NCBI GenBank assembly: GCA_963170055.1
Contig: CAUJGJ010000444.1
Coordinates: forward strand, 7,481,618 to 7,545,617
DNA length: 64,000 nucleotides
From: Halisarca cf. caerulea
Lineage: Eukaryota > Porifera > Demospongiae > Chondrillida > Halisarcidae
Direction of reading: 5' to 3'
In this document: positions 10,610-22,571 of the stretch, one piece after another
Position numbering within the stretch: position 1 is the stretch's first letter
Layout of the letters: each line of letters opens with the position of its first letter
Translations under genes and position numbers: made by a program
The notes under the pieces: model-generated
Seen by the model: the letters and a program-made list of their open reading frames with translations, nothing else
What the model was told of the DNA's origin: nothing
Database searches by the model: none

Positions 10610-10993
10610 GTGGGTCCATGGATTCCTGGTAGGCGTCCATCTTGGCTGCCAGAGGGCACGCCAGACCTTTGTGGGTGGACGGCACAGGTGTGCATGTATC
10701 TGCATTTGGTGAAGGGGCAGTGCCTATCCTTATTCCATCGGTTGCAGGTGGTGCGGGAACTGATTGGAGGGGGAGGGCGCTTGGCCTGTGTTCTATGGCT
10801 GGTGGGAGCCCATGCAGAGAGCATGAAGCTTGTTATCCAGCTGGCCCCAGCGGTGCGAAGGGTTTGTGGCCATCTTTGCTTGGAAGGCCTGTTCATAAGA
10901 TGCCCAGCTGAGGCTTTGGTGGTCTCTAGCAAACCATGCGACTGTGCCGATGAAGGTCAGCAGGTTTGCTCCAAGTTCAGGGTTGTGCTGCAT
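10610..10993 (-). pseudogene. Retroelement gag-like fragment with CCCH-type zinc knuckle
   Basis: In one minus-strand frame ELGANLLTFIGTVAWFARDH is followed by LSWASYEQAFQAKMA and NPSHRWGQLDNKLH. In a second frame there is CNRWNKDRHCPFTKCRYMHT, a C-x8-C-x4-C-x3-H knuckle. The combination (W-x2-Y-x2-A/F motif, then Cys-rich knuckle) resembles the gag-type proteins of DIRS-like retroelements found in marine invertebrates. The DIRS-type RT piece at 9262-9560 lies downstream on the same strand, so both may come from one decayed copy. Confidence 0.45.
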
Positions 10994-11408
10994 CAGGGTC
11001 AGCCTGAATCAGCAGAATGCCATTACCCATTCAGGGAACTTCTCTATGGGAGCAAGTGCCCGCTTGTCCCCTCCAGGTACAAGGACTCTATGATGCACTC
11101 AGGCAGGAAGGCTGAGAGCTCGACATAGGTGCCCATGTTACCCTTTTGAGAAGGTCTGCTGGGATGGCCGAAAGGCTGCCATCCAATACAAGGCCAGCCT
11201 TGGTGTTTGACCTCACTGGGACCACTGGTGGGGCCTGCTACCAGTACTGCGGCCTCTGGCTCGAGGCCAGATAGTGTGGCTTCGTTGCCTGGAGAGGGTC
11301 AGAGAGGGGGAAAGGTAAAGACCTGTTTCCTACGGATAACCCAGCATGGGAGGGTAAGCCTGACCTAGGGGGGACCATGGTAACCCCCAGGGTGTGTCCA
11401 CATGGGGA

Positions 11409-11935
11409 TCAAGGTAATCTAAGTGCATCCACATAGGGGACTCTGGTGCTGATTGGACATGCCCAGTTGACTTGGTTGTATTCAAAGCGGGGTCTTTTGA
11501 TGTTGAACTCTTTGTATATTGCGTCACATGTTGCGTGGTCTGGTATGTGTATTGTTCTTCCGCAGGGTGCTGTTCTTCTACGTAGTATGGCTTCCTTGGC
11601 AGAGTCGTTTGGGTACCATGTGTCTGGATTGTAATTGGAACATATGATAACCAATTTTCCTCGAAAGGGCTTATTGCTTCCTTTGATTTCAATGGAATGT
11701 GCGCATGAGTCAATAAGTAATTTAAAGTCTTGGAGAGGATATGAAGAACTGAACTCATGGAAAATAATGATTTCCTCGCCTCTGTAGTTTGGCCACCATT
11801 TTCCTTGATCCTTTGTGTAAGACTTATATCCCAGTCGTCACTCAAGGTCTTTAGCAAGTGTTGTCGCGAGGGTTGACTTCCCAGTTCCTCCAGGACCCCA
11901 TAGTACAAGGCAATAATGGGGCCCTGTGGGTGAAC
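11409..11935 (-). pseudogene. Endogenous CRESS-DNA-virus-like Rep helicase (SF3) fragment
   Basis: One minus-strand frame from about 11897 to 11409 carries, in order, a Walker A motif GGTGKST (11871-11891), a KDQGKWW block, a degenerate Walker B (EEIIIFHEF, where family members usually have acidic residues), and a sensor-like IICSN followed by WYP. This order and spacing is that of the superfamily 3 helicase half of circular Rep-encoding ssDNA virus replication proteins. An in-frame TGA lies at 11838-11840 and the frame is lost just upstream of Walker A. I see no HUH endonuclease half, origin stem-loop or capsid gene. It is a non-functional genomic remnant, or part of a mobile element that captured such a gene. 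Confidence 0.7.
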
Positions 11936-11939
11936 GATA

Positions 11940-12750
11940 GAGAAGTAACGGGGTAGTTTCCACCAAGATTAGGGTTCCTAACGTAACCTGAAGATCTAGC
12001 AGTTGTATGTAATTTTTGGTCCTAGATAAGTGGCTTGTGGGCCCGTCCTCCCCACTGTGGAGGTGCCATAAACCTGGGCCTATGGGGCAGTTCTAGAGGG
12101 TGTGGCCTGGTGGCCTCTGGCAGGGTGTCCCCAGGCAGGTGGAGCAGATGTGCCTGAAGTTGCATGCTGCAGGAAACCGGCAAGCCCCTGCATTCCATGA
12201 GAGGCAGATTGGCACTTCACTACAGGTGGTGTTCTCGGTTGCCATGGGGCAAGCGACATCCACTCCCCATGGGTACTGGTGTGTCGGGTGGTCTTGTCCT
12301 GAGCAGTGTCGGCATGAGTTTCGCCAGCGTGACTGGGCTGTGAAGAACCGTGCATACAGTGGTAGATTGATGATGGCCCAGTCCTCTGCAGCGCACCGAG
12401 AGACCTACAGTCCGCAGGATGGTGTTAACATAGGCCAAAAACTGGGAGACCTTCCCCAGGTGGAAGGGTACAGAAGCCACAATAAAGCAGTTGAAACAGA
12501 GCGCCCAGGTGAAAATATGGAAGGACACACCTTTGTGGACTCTGTAGAGAGGTTATGCATTGTAAGCTTAACATTGACATCACTGGAGTCAGTATGTATC
12601 ATGTCAACTTGCTCTTTCTCATTTCTTCTTCACTATTATACTGCGGAAACTGTAAATACTACTATTATATTTACTATTGAATTATTTAGTCGAGTTTGTA
12701 TTAGCAATAAAACCTTGATTCAGCTCATTTTAACTAATCTAACAGTGTTA
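11940..12750. other. No supported gene
   Basis: Long plus- and minus-strand frames between 12080 and 12530 are low-scoring by eye and overlap each other. I could not assign them. Confidence 0.35.
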
Positions 12751-12959
12751 TCCTACACTTTATTAGCCTTCTCCACGGTAGAGTGTTGCATGCACAGTGT
12801 GAGGCAAGTCTTGTGACATACAGTGAGTATTCTACTGTATGGTATGACTAGCATACAATCTTGCACATATTTCACCACATAGATCTGGGTGGCTAGATGT
12901 TTACTCAAGCACTCAGAGTGATTAACCACGATGCCATGAATAATTAATAAGGAAATGGA

Positions 12960-14200
12960 AATCTTCCCATACAGTAACACGCAAATAGACGTCAGTGGTT
13001 GTGCAGCATGGTGTGGGTACTGTAGAATGTGTGGTGTCGTGTAATAGTGCATTGCATATGGAGTATGATATGGGGCATAGTGTGGTATAGGTGGTGTGTG
13101 TGTGTTATAAAGGGTGGTGCGTGGTGTGTTGGTGTGGAGGTTCAGATGGCTGCGGAGTTGTCTGTGGTGATGTGTTGGGAGTTGCTGGCGTTTTGGCTGT
13201 CTGGTTACGAGGCACTGAGGGACGACTATCCTCCTGACCTTGTGCACTTTCCACCTATCACAGGGCAGGGTAGTATTCAGTTGTATAATGTATGCAGATG
13301 CAGGCTGTACTACAAGCAAGCTTACTATTTGCTTTAGCTCCGAGCAGTTGAGGTGCAGAAAGTCGCACCGGGGGCGCTTCTTGCACCCTGTGCCAGTTGC
13401 TGTGTTGAAAAGTCTACACAATTTTGTTTTGTGTTTGGTAAACTTTTCTATCGGAAAACACCAACATCATAGATGTGCGTATATATCAGAACATTTGATT
13501 CAAATGCAAGGTGTACTTACTTTGCTGTTTACTAAGCTAGCCAGCTTTGTCAAAATAGTTGTTCACAAAATGAAATCCCTACCAGACATCCTTCTAATAG
13601 GCTAATATGGTTCACAGTTATCAATTGAGTGTTTACCACAGCAGTAGACTGCTATCCACCACAACTCCTGGGGTAGTATCATCGTCCTGAGGTAGGCATT
13701 CTGCAACACTCTCCCTTTTCTGTGGGGTAGAAGTTGTCAGGGGCATAGAAACTGAACCTGTACACAAGGAAATGGAGTCACTCATATGACAGTCTGCCTC
13801 AACATCTTTTCCTTCCACAGTTGTCGTGTCCATTGCATCTATCTCATTTGTTTCTACTAGTAGAGTGGACATTTGGGTAGATTCAGTGTTGTTTGGATCT
13901 ATTTCTGACACATCTAGTATTAAGCCTTGGGTGTCATACCCTGTGAGGGACAGTGCATGAGAAGATTGAGTCCTATCTGGATTTATTTCGGTTGCATCAA
14001 GTATGATGCCTTGGGTATCGTACCTTCTGACAACTCTAATAGGAATACTTATTTTTTCATGCACAATCTCCTGCCAACATTGTGATGCTCAAGCAATAAC
14101 ACTCTTTAAGGTTGAATTTCTGAAGTGCAGCATGCTAGGTCCCTCATTATGATATTCAGGGTCTAAATCACTGTCTTTGAAACAGATAGAACCACTGTTT
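12960..14200. repeat. Segmental duplication copy 1 (paralogue of 35845-36740)
   Basis: 13000-13620 and 13955-14200 align closely with 35845-36460 and 36485-36740. About 315 bp (13640-13955) are absent from the second copy. Copy 1 continues beyond 14200, whereas copy 2 stops at telomere-like repeats. Confidence 0.85.
13000..13421 (-). pseudogene. CCCH zinc-finger exon fragment, duplication copy 1
   Basis: The minus strand encodes CRLFNTATGTGCKKRPRCDF followed by LH, a C-x10-C-x5-C-x3-H finger (longer first loop than the usual x8). It continues into a low-complexity Pro/His/Tyr/Thr-rich stretch. The same region recurs at 35845-36270 with CRFINTATGLGCKKGPWCNF. Related fingers sit at 31620-31700 and 42341-42595, so this is a dispersed zinc-finger module, probably part of a transposon-encoded protein. 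RNA or DNA binding is only inferred from the finger. Confidence 0.5.
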
Positions 14201-15570
14201 TGTACCACCACACACCTTCCCCATGGATTAGGTAGTGTGCTATTCTCTGCAAGCAGCTTTGAAAGTCAGGCAAGTGGTTCTGTGTAAAGCTCTTGCTGAA
14301 AAGACTACCTGTATAATATGGCAATGTTTGTGCAGCCTTTTTGATTCAGCTGTTTTCAGATGAGATCTGTTTGTGGCAATTGGTATCAGGGCTGGCATGC
14401 AACTGTTTGCACTGCAGCTTTACAAGTAGAGCCTCTACAAACCCATCTATCTTGTGATCGGTGTTTTTGGCTGCATTACCAGCTTGTTTAAAGAGCCTCT
14501 CTTCAGCTTCAGCATTAAGTGACCGGCTACAGACAAACTCATGTTGGACTGGGCCATGCACCAGCAATGAATGAAAGTGGACTGAAACCCTTTTTGAGTC
14601 AAATAGATCAACATAAAGTTCATGGTGTAGAAAGGCACAGTTGTAGAACTGTAAACATTGCCTCGGGGTTCTTCTGCTGTCATTTGAGTACACGATCTCT
14701 GAAATTTTCACCAAGGTGCTAATAAGTACATGCACTGGGTCATCTGAGTTTAGTTTACAGTTTACTATCGTGTGCATGACCTGAATCAGTGCTTCCCTGT
14801 AGTCTGAACCGTACAGTTTTGGTTTCGAGTAAAGGTGTCCATGTAGTCTTTTACCTTGGACTTCACTGCTGGTTGGTTGATTACACTTTGGAGTTGACCC
14901 AATACTTTGGCTATGTGACCTTTCAGATCATGAACGGGGCTCAAATGACAAAAAAGTGTAATTAACTAGATTCATGTCCAAAAGGTCTGCTGTGGGATTC
15001 AATAGTAATGATGCTGGCACCCTCTGGACCCCACAGAGATGATCTTTGAGAATATCAGTCATGGCTTTCTTGTTGTTTGGAGGGAAATCATAGATTTGCC
15101 TACTCACTAGTTCCTGCCTCAGTTCTTCACGACTGAGTGATACATTAGAATTTTCGTACTTTTTCAAAATCCTTTCTGTTTTGGAGCTATCTCAATTCCA
15201 GGTATGTCAGCACCAAGCTCTAAGGCTAGCAGTTTGATTTTGTGGCCAGCATCTGTCCGCCTGATTCCAAACTCTTTTGCCAGACTACTAGCAGCAAACT
15301 TCTCAGACTTGTCCCAGTTTTGAAGTTTGTGGCATATGGCCTGGAAGTCCCCAGTGCTCTCATAGTCACTCTCTTTCAGAGGAAACCTTTTCTTAGTTTT
15401 GTAGGCGGGGGCCGCACTATCAGGCATATCGTAGAATGTAGCCAGTCGTTGCTTGTCATATTTAGACAAGCTAATGTCCAGTGCGTGCACTCTAAAGGCT
15501 ATGTCAGCGAATGGCTGTCCTGTGGAGGCTAGGCACATGGAATCAATTTGCTTGAAGTGAGTTCTATGCA
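13633..15570 (-). pseudogene. Unclassified transposon-type gene (family X), broken copy
   Basis: Minus-strand coding blocks occur in order 15570-15164, 15167-14928, 14777-14346 and 14064-13633, with frame changes between them. Block 1 contains KFAASSLAKEFGIRRTDAGH and KIKLLALELG. Block 2 has SREELRQELVSRQIYDFPP (SAP-like helix pair) then GVQRVPASLLL. Block 3 has RTPRQCLQFYNCAFLHHELY and EFVCSRSLNAEAEERLF. Block 4 is a Thr/Ser/Asp-rich tail with an internal YDTQGxILDxxEI repeat. I recognise the pattern only as an uncharacterised family I associate with sponge and cnidarian genomes. The copy at 58619-59837 seems to carry a more N-terminal part of the same kind of protein. The 5' end is cut by an inverted-repeat element at 15567. 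Confidence 0.5.
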
Positions 15571-15674
15571 TGTGGGACATGTCCATAAACTTAGAATCTC
15601 AGTGGAGGCACCTATTAGAAAGAATTTGGCGACTTTAGGTGGCTTCGCGACGCAATGTCATGTGACCAGCCCGT
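15567..15674. mobile_element. CATGTG-TIR element, left end of host copy (E')
   Basis: Starts with TGCATGTGGGACATGTCC. The next ~90 bp match the left end of copy D (55471 onward), including the TTTAG(G/C)TGGCTTCG and GTCATGTGACCAG blocks. It is interrupted after about 108 bp by a second element of the same TIR family. No right end was found. Confidence 0.6.
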
Positions 15675-16480
15675 CGCATGTGGGACATGTCCAAAATCTC
15701 GTAATGGTGTTAATGAGCTGGAATTTGGCCTAAAATTTCCTACGTAAGGCTTCAAGTCATGTGACACGCGCGTGATGAAGTATTTTGTTCACAGACTCAA
15801 GTTTGTTAGCGTTATTCTGCACTCACGCTTTTGCAAATGCTGTTTCGGGCACGATTGATCTCAGATACGCTTCTTTTTATAGAAAACTTAAAGGATCGCA
15901 TTTACGATCAGTATTTTTTAGCACGAACTGCAATTCATTTGAGATCGAATGCCCAGGACATGTACAATCAGTTAATAGGTTGAACGAAGACATTCTAAAG
16001 TATCAACGTAACACTGACTAGCGCATAGTGTGTTTAAACAAAGATCGCACACCTCGATGTTGCCGATCGCCGACGGTTCGACTCAGGTTTCTTTGTTGCC
16101 GACGCTTGACTCCAATAAATTCCTGATTTTGCTGAAAATGGCTTATAGATCAGAATGGGATGTTTCCATCGAACTTGATTTCGCTTGCGTATCGATTACT
16201 CCCTTGTTTATCCACTTCAAGGCTTCGAGATCGTCCTCACTTTGGAGCTGCAAAGAAAGTCTAGGATGACGTCACATAAAAAATCACATGACTGTCATGT
16301 GAAAGGCGGCTCTTTGTAAAGGAGATCTTGTCAGCAAACTGCCATGTCGTGGAGTAAATCAGAGGATCGTCCTAGGAGCCTTCCGAGGGTTTTATCCTTA
16401 TCAGTGTTGGGTACTTCAACTTTTTACCCATGGGGGTTTTGATGCTGCGCTTTTCTAGGGAGTTATTGCGGAATAATTCA
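15675..16480. mobile_element. CATGTG-TIR element, truncated copy E nested in E'
   Basis: Starts with CGCATGTGGGACATGTCC at 15675 and follows the B-type end (AAAATCTCGTAATGGTG, then GGAATTTGG). It also has the AATCACATGACTGTCATGTG subterminal palindrome at 16287 and one arm of the central GATGGGGGTTTTGAT-type inverted repeat near 16430. It breaks off near the centre of the element and no right TIR is present. Confidence 0.65.
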
Positions 16481-16719
16481 GAACATTGTACAATTAACCA
16501 TGCATGACTTTAGAATCAAATTGACTCATGCAGGACATAATAATATTAGTACAGGGATAAGGCTATGTAGGGTGGTTTTGAACTTGAATGGCAACGTCCA
16601 TCATGCACTTTGGCAAAGACCACTGCAACAGTACAGGCCTGCATGGGTTGCACATGCAATACTGCACGAAGCGCACACTCTATTTAATATCATAGTGAAC
16701 ATTTATTGCTTTGATCTTA

Positions 16720-17560
16720 CCTGATTTGATAAGAGATTAGCTTGGCAACGGGCACAGTACTGCATACGCACGTTCCGCGATAGCTCTCTGAAGAATGAAA
16801 ATTGATTGCTGAAGTTTGTGCCAATCTTGCTGGATTTGAAAGTCCCTCCAAAAGTGACCACTATTTCGTAGCACAACTCATGTGATGTGGACTTGTATGT
16901 GATGTCATGTGACTTGACTGATTGAAGACAACTTTCACCACAAGAAAATTTCATCAAAAATTGCAGTGGTAGAAATCTTCGACTTTGGCTTTGAAACTTT
17001 GGTATGTCGTTCCTAAAGGAACAAACCCCTAGAATCAAATTCAGGGTCTTTGTATGTAGCTGTTCACCCTAGAATTTTGTACAAATCGTTGGACATAACA
17101 GCCATGCAGTGGAGCCTGAAGACCCTGAATTCGATTTAGTAAGTTCAGTATTTGTGTGTTCTTTTGAGCCCAGTTTTGTGTCCAAAAGCCTAAGTTTCTA
17201 CCACCGCGTTTTTGGATTTTTATATTTTTGGGTACGGTCAGAAAAAACTCGTCATACGTTTTGTAACCCTCCACAACAATCTAAAAGATGCAAATACAAA
17301 GTAGATATGGTTAAGTTATAATACAAAGCGTTTTCCGGGCATTACTGCTCGTGTACCTGCCAAACAGACCGATACATTTCACTCTTTCGGTAACAGTGGC
17401 CATTTTTGTTTATGTCCAAAATCGGACATAACATACCTGCAGAGTGGGTCGCGCAAGATTTCACGGAATAGCTCAAGTAAGTTTTGACCTGTACTGTACC
17501 TCCCATGGTGAATTTTCTTGCAGCAGAAAACTCACTCATGGCGAAGTTAATAACTACACC
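16720..17560. repeat. Large imperfect inverted repeat centred near 17085
   Basis: AATCAAATTCAGGGTCTT (from 17034) pairs with AAGACCCTGAATTCGATTT (17118-17136). Outward, TTCTACCACTGCAATTTTTG-type sequence near 16950-16975 pairs with TTCTACCACCGCG near 17198. Arms are diverged, and the far limits are uncertain. No gene in this stretch. Confidence 0.55.
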
Positions 17561-18120
17561 TGGGCATTGGTAAGAATTGTACATGTATTCCAAAGTTCTG
17601 TAAAATGAGTTGCCTGTGTTCCTCTGTCAACCTGTGGTGTACCAATTCCTCAACAAGTGATTAGGTGGTGAACTGAGGCCACTTCAAGGAAATGCATAGT
17701 ATATATGCATGATAGTACACATTTCCCTTTCTAGCTTGCAACTGTCCCATCCCTGGATTTACTAAACATCAGTCTTCATAGTATGTGACACACAGTGTAT
17801 AGCTTTTTTGCACATGTACATACCTTGACCATTGAACTTGATTATATTCCCCTATTTCCTTACAAAGTTGGCAACATGGGTATACATGATGTGCATGTGT
17901 GGTGTGACTTTATCCCTGCTGTAAAGTGAGTGAACATCTACGAGTGATGTGTATTGCTTTGCCCACTCCTTGGCCTGGACAGTGATTTGCATAAAAATGA
18001 AAGTATTTTGATGACCATGATCAAGAATTAATCACTGACACATCTACATTTTTCTGCAATTGACATACATTGCTGTCCATTGCATCAATTTCTTTTGTGA
18101 AAGTGAATTATGACAGCATT
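17561..18120. other. No gene seen
   Basis: AT-rich, no supported feature. Confidence 0.45.
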
Positions 18121-18740
18121 TCATACCATTCCCAAAAATATAAATAAAACATAAAGCAAGCCAAACACAATATATGCATGCATGCATGGCAAAAATTTAT
18201 GAATATTAGTATAAATATACGTTATTTGTGTGTGTATGTGTGTTCTCGTACAAACCTTCCACAGCATATGAATTTTGTCTCCTGGTAAAAATGACAAGTG
18301 GCGTAGGACCTTCTTCCTATCATCTCCCCTCAATGAAGTGAATTCAGGCTCCTTGTTATCACTCCACAAAAAATGTCAGCTGGTGTTGCTATAACTTGCA
18401 GTAGATGGCTAAGTGTATTGGATGTAGATCTGTGCAACATGTTGGGACCTTTACCCTTCATTTTCTTACTGTGGTCCATGTCCACAGTTTGAGTGACTAC
18501 ATTTCTCATTTAAACATTGACAACACGCAACATAAGATGTAATTTTATCAGGAATTACATGCTCTAAGTCTATCATGATAAGTCAGGCTGACTTCAGAGA
18601 ATTCATCTCTAAGGAGTGGTGGAGAATGGTGGCCAAGGCTGATTGTGGTGTTGGCACCTTTGTCAACAAGATCAGCCTCATCGATCAAGTAGTTGACCTG
18701 CTGACCCATTGCTTCACATGTTACACCAAACAGTTGCCAA
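18121..18740 (-). pseudogene. Fragments of unclassified transposon-type genes
   Basis: Minus-strand 18735-18555 reads through EAMGQQVNYLIDEADLVDKG then ANTTISLGHH, a block I associate with an uncharacterised transposase-like family. Minus-strand 18369-18265 reads EFTSLRGDDRKKVLRHLSFL with a GTTTGT donor, similar to the FYTLRGNDRVKLLELLPPFI block at 23720-23830 (family Y). Both are short remnants with no continuous gene. Confidence 0.35.
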
Positions 18741-19093
18741 TGGCTGTTCTATTATATCACATTCATCGTTCAATCTTCCCGCACATGGCAGAGCCTCTGT
18801 GCTTCCTTGTTTTCTTCTGAATATTATTTATTGTTGCAAACTGGACACATGGCGATAAATTCCTCCAATGCAGATCGTGGCAAACATTTGTATGTTTCTT
18901 TTCAATTTCTTCCATGGTTTTAGTACTGCTTGCATGACTTTTTTCATGGGTGGCTTAAATAATTCCATAGAAATTCTCCACGATGGCAATTTCTTTTGAA
19001 AGTGTATTGTCTGCCAGTGGTTTCTATGAAATTAATATTCAAAGTCACAAAATAATGTAAGTATTATGTGGGATGAGTGTATGTAGAATCCTA

Positions 19094-19094
<1 letters not shown>
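18741..19094. other. No gene seen
   Basis: AT-rich flank of the LINE 3' end. Confidence 0.4.

Positions 19095-19132
<38 letters not shown>
19095..19132. repeat. (ATT)n microsatellite at LINE 3' end
   Basis: About a dozen ATT units, consistent with the simple-repeat 3' terminus of CR1/L2-type elements. Confidence 0.9.
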
Positions 19133-19133
<1 letters not shown>

Positions 19134-19398
19134 CTTTACAGTCACAGAACTGTGACTGATGGTCTAACACCACAGGCCGGTGTAACCATAACTGAGGGGT
19201 TGACGGGTGGAGAAAAAGATGGCGTATGAGTGTGAGTGTAATGATAAGGTGTGAGAAACGTGAAAACTGGCCGCATGAAAAGAAAATGTATGTTTAACTT
19301 GTGTGCTCATTGTAAATACAGAAAGAAATTTATGCAAGTTAATAAATTAAAATGAGATCTGATTTTAAATAGTGTGAGAGGAGTTACAAACGCACAGA

Positions 19399-21100
19399 TC
19401 AAGACAAGTGGCAGTTACAACAGGGACAGACAAAGTGAAATGAACATGGAGAGGTTGAATTGAACTTGGTTATAAAGTGGTTCCTGAAAAAGTTGATTAA
19501 TTGAGTCTTGATAGCATGTAGTGGTAATTGGAGATTGATAGGTGGTAGGGCATTCCATAGGTGTGCAATTCTGATGAAATAAAAGTGACGAGCTTTAGAT
19601 GATCTTCTATACTTTACTAGTAGTTTATGTTGTGAGGCGAATCTTGTGGTAGATGAGGAGAATTGGACAAAGTCAAAAATGTTTATACCATTATGGTCTG
19701 GCGATTGTAGGCATTTGATGAAGAATAGGATATCTTGCAATTCGTACCAGTACATGAGGGGTAATAGATTGAGAGTGATGAGTCTATCTTTGTAATTTGA
19801 TGTGTAATCGTTTAGGATAAATTTGGTAGCACGTCGCTGTACATTCTCCAAAGTTACGATATCTTTGATCAATACGGTCTCCAAAGTTGTGAACACAATA
19901 TGACATCTTAGAACAGACTAGTGAGAGATATAGTGATTTGCGTGTTAGCAGTGAATAGGTGGATCCATGGAGAGTTTGTTTAATAAAGTTTAAGGATCGA
20001 TAAGCAGCATTGCACATAGATTTGTATTGAGCAGAAAATGAAAGATTATCCGAGACAATTACTCCTAGATCACGGTGGTTTTCTTTGGATGGAATTGGTG
20101 TTGAGTTTATTTGATAGCATAGGGCTGTTGTGTGCATTAGGCCAAGTCTGACACACACACATTTGTTCAGGTTGAGTTGAAGTTTCCATTCTTGGCACCA
20201 CATGCTTACTGAATCAATATCTTTTTGAATATCTGCAAAGCTCATTATTGATTTGAAAAATTTAGTATCATCTGCAAATAAGTATGTTGAAGAATTTAGA
20301 ATGGAGAGGGGTAGGTCATTAATATAGATCAGAAACAAAAGTGGGCCTAGGATACTGCCTTGTGGTACACCAGATAAAACTGGAAGGAGACTAGAAGAGG
20401 CGCCATCCATTTCTACATAGTGTAGTCGATTGGTAAGATAATCTTTGAACCAGGACCATAGAGGCCCTACAATACCAAATTGCCAAAGTTTATGCAAGAG
20501 GTCTGGGTGAGGGACTGAGTCAAATGCCTTTTTGAAGTCAAGGAATATGACATCCACAGGATTACCTTGGTCCGCAGATTCATAGATCTGGGAATATGAT
20601 GCCAGTAGCTGTGTTGCACATGAGCGACCTTTTACAAATCCGTGTTGGTGATTAGATATATGTGAATACACAAAGTTCGACATTTGTTGAAAATTATGGA
20701 TTCCAAAACTTTAGATATAATAGGCAGTAGTGAGATTGGCCGATAATTTTCAATGCAGGATCTGTCGCCTGATTTGAAAACTGGACAAATTTTGTGGATT
20801 TTCCATAGGTTTGGGATGCATTTGTTGACAAGACATTGATTAAATAGATTAGTGATTGGGTGGAGAAGTGGGTCGATAAAATTCTTTAATAGATATCCAG
20901 AGATTTCATCATGGCCACAGGTCTTGGAGACATCTAAGTTAGATAGTGCAATGGTGACGCTTCAGTGTCAATAGTGATGAGACTTAGGTGGTGAACTGGT
21001 GCTGGTAGACTTTCTTCGTTTGGTAGTGTAGCATTTGATTGAGTGAAGATAGAGTTGAAGAATGTGTTAAAGGCTTCTGCTTTGGTAGGTGGAGTACTAT
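19399..21100 (-). pseudogene. LINE ORF2, reverse transcriptase and C-terminal part
   Basis: Successive minus-strand frames read CGHDEISGYLLKNF, NYRPISLLPIISKVLE, HQHGFVKGRSCATQL, IFLDFKKAFDSVPHPDLL (palm Asp), GVPQGSILGPLLFLIYINDL, TYLFADDTKFF (FADD box) and a C-terminal domain with NVQRRATKFI and LNLLPLMYWYELQDI. These are the standard LINE RT motifs in order. Frame changes near 20940, 20690 and 19890 make it non-functional. Confidence 0.8.
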
Positions 21101-21398
21101 ATTTTCTTATTTCTTAATAAGAAAGAAATATTTCTTATTTAAACTGGGTGAGCCATTAGCCAGAGGCTACTATTAAGGCCCCCAGTATCCCACACACTCA
21201 CTCACACACACAATCACATTAAATCAAATTAGAATTTGTTCGGTGGCTGCAGTAGGTCATGTTCTCTTCCATTCCCAAGCTGGTGGAAGGGGGGTGCAGG
21301 GAAAAAAAACGCCAAATGCATGGCACACAGGTGGGATGGTGCCCTCTGCTCTCTGCTTAACTTCAAGTGCTAACCTACTGAGCCACCAGCACTCCCCC
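21101..21398 (-). mobile_element. SINE-like insertion inside the LINE
   Basis: The minus strand begins GGGGGAGTGCTGGTGGCTCAGTAGG, with a perfect polymerase III A-box match (TGGCTCAGTAGG). I see no convincing B box. It continues with GGCGTTTTTTTTCCCTGC and a GT-rich stretch and ends in an AAGAAAT-type tail. Related sequence with the same GGCGTTTTTTTCCCTACACC core lies at about 52160-52340. Confidence 0.55.
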
Positions 21399-22571
21399 AT
21401 AGGTGATAGATTGGTGATGAACAATTTGGGGAATGGAATGAGATGATGAGGTGTGCTTGAGGTAATTGTATAGCTTTTCTGGATTGTGATAAAACATGTT
21501 GATTAGCCTGGTTTCATATTCCTGTTTGGCTGTTTGTAGCTGGGCTTGTAAGCTATGCTCTAAGAGGGATAGTTTCTCGAGTCGATGTGGGGTAGGATTC
21601 TTTTTGATAAGTCTTTTTAATGAGCGGATTACATTAAGGCTATGTCTGATCTCAGGTGTGAAGTAGCGAGGTGAGGACTTGTGGATTGTTATCTTTGGGA
21701 TGAAATTAGAGCATGCTTCATGTAGTACATGAGATAAAAATGACCATATTGTATTGACATCTGAGGTGGCAAGATTATCGAGGTTAACGTTTGACAAATA
21801 ATGCTGCAATCGATTATTGTCTGCTTTTGAATGGAGAAACTTTTTGCATTTTGTGTGATGTTTGCTAGTTTTGGAGCTATCAGTGCAGTCAATTTGGAAT
21901 GTGATTAGGTAATGATCAGACGATGGCTGTTGTGAGGGGGCGATTGAAATGTTGCAAATTTTGTCTGGGTGATTGGTGATAATAAGGTCAAGTGTGTTAC
22001 CATGTATGTGGGTGGGTTCGAGGACAAGTTGTAATAGATTCAAGTTGAACAATGATTCGCAGAACATATTGCTTGATGGTGATCTGCCATATAATTGTTC
22101 CCAATCAACATCAGGTAGATTAAAGTCTCCAACAAGAACAAGGTGAGAATTAGGGGGAATTACGTGTAGGCATGTGATAATGTCAGTAAGATATTGTTCA
22201 GAGCAATTTGGTGGAGCATATATACAGCAGAGATAAAGAGGCGTCTGGTGTGTGGGCATGATCTCAACCACTAGAAGTTCTACTACTGGGGAGATGTAAA
22301 AGATTCTACAAGGAATTTGGTGTGATGAGGCAATCAATACTCCTCCTCCATGGGATTTCCTGTCATGTCGATAGATATAGTAGTTACAAGGTAGGATTTC
22401 TTGGTCATAGATTGAATCGGTCAGCCATGTTTCTGTGATAGCAACAATGTCAAAAGATTTACTGTAAACTAATGATTGGAAGGGGGATAGTTTGTTTTTT
22501 AGACTGCGTGCATTCCATAGAGCTACTGATAAAAAATCTGGTGATGGTTGATTGAGGTCTAGGTTTGTTTG
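21399..22571 (-). pseudogene. LINE ORF2, endonuclease part
   Basis: Continuous frame from the ORF1 stop to the SINE insertion. Endonuclease-family motifs are visible: SVALWNARSLKNK (N-terminal Asn), DIVAITETWL (catalytic Glu), GGGVLIASS, LVLVGDFNLPDVDW (Asp/Asn pair) and SSDHYLITF (SDH). There is no ATG near the start; the frame is the same as ORF1, separated by a single TGA. Confidence 0.75.

Noticed and set aside
10138..10932. 264-codon minus-strand ORF as a membrane protein gene
   Set aside because: The hydrophobic part is low-complexity Ser/Leu/Pro over GA- and GT-rich DNA; only the short zinc-knuckle region is supported.
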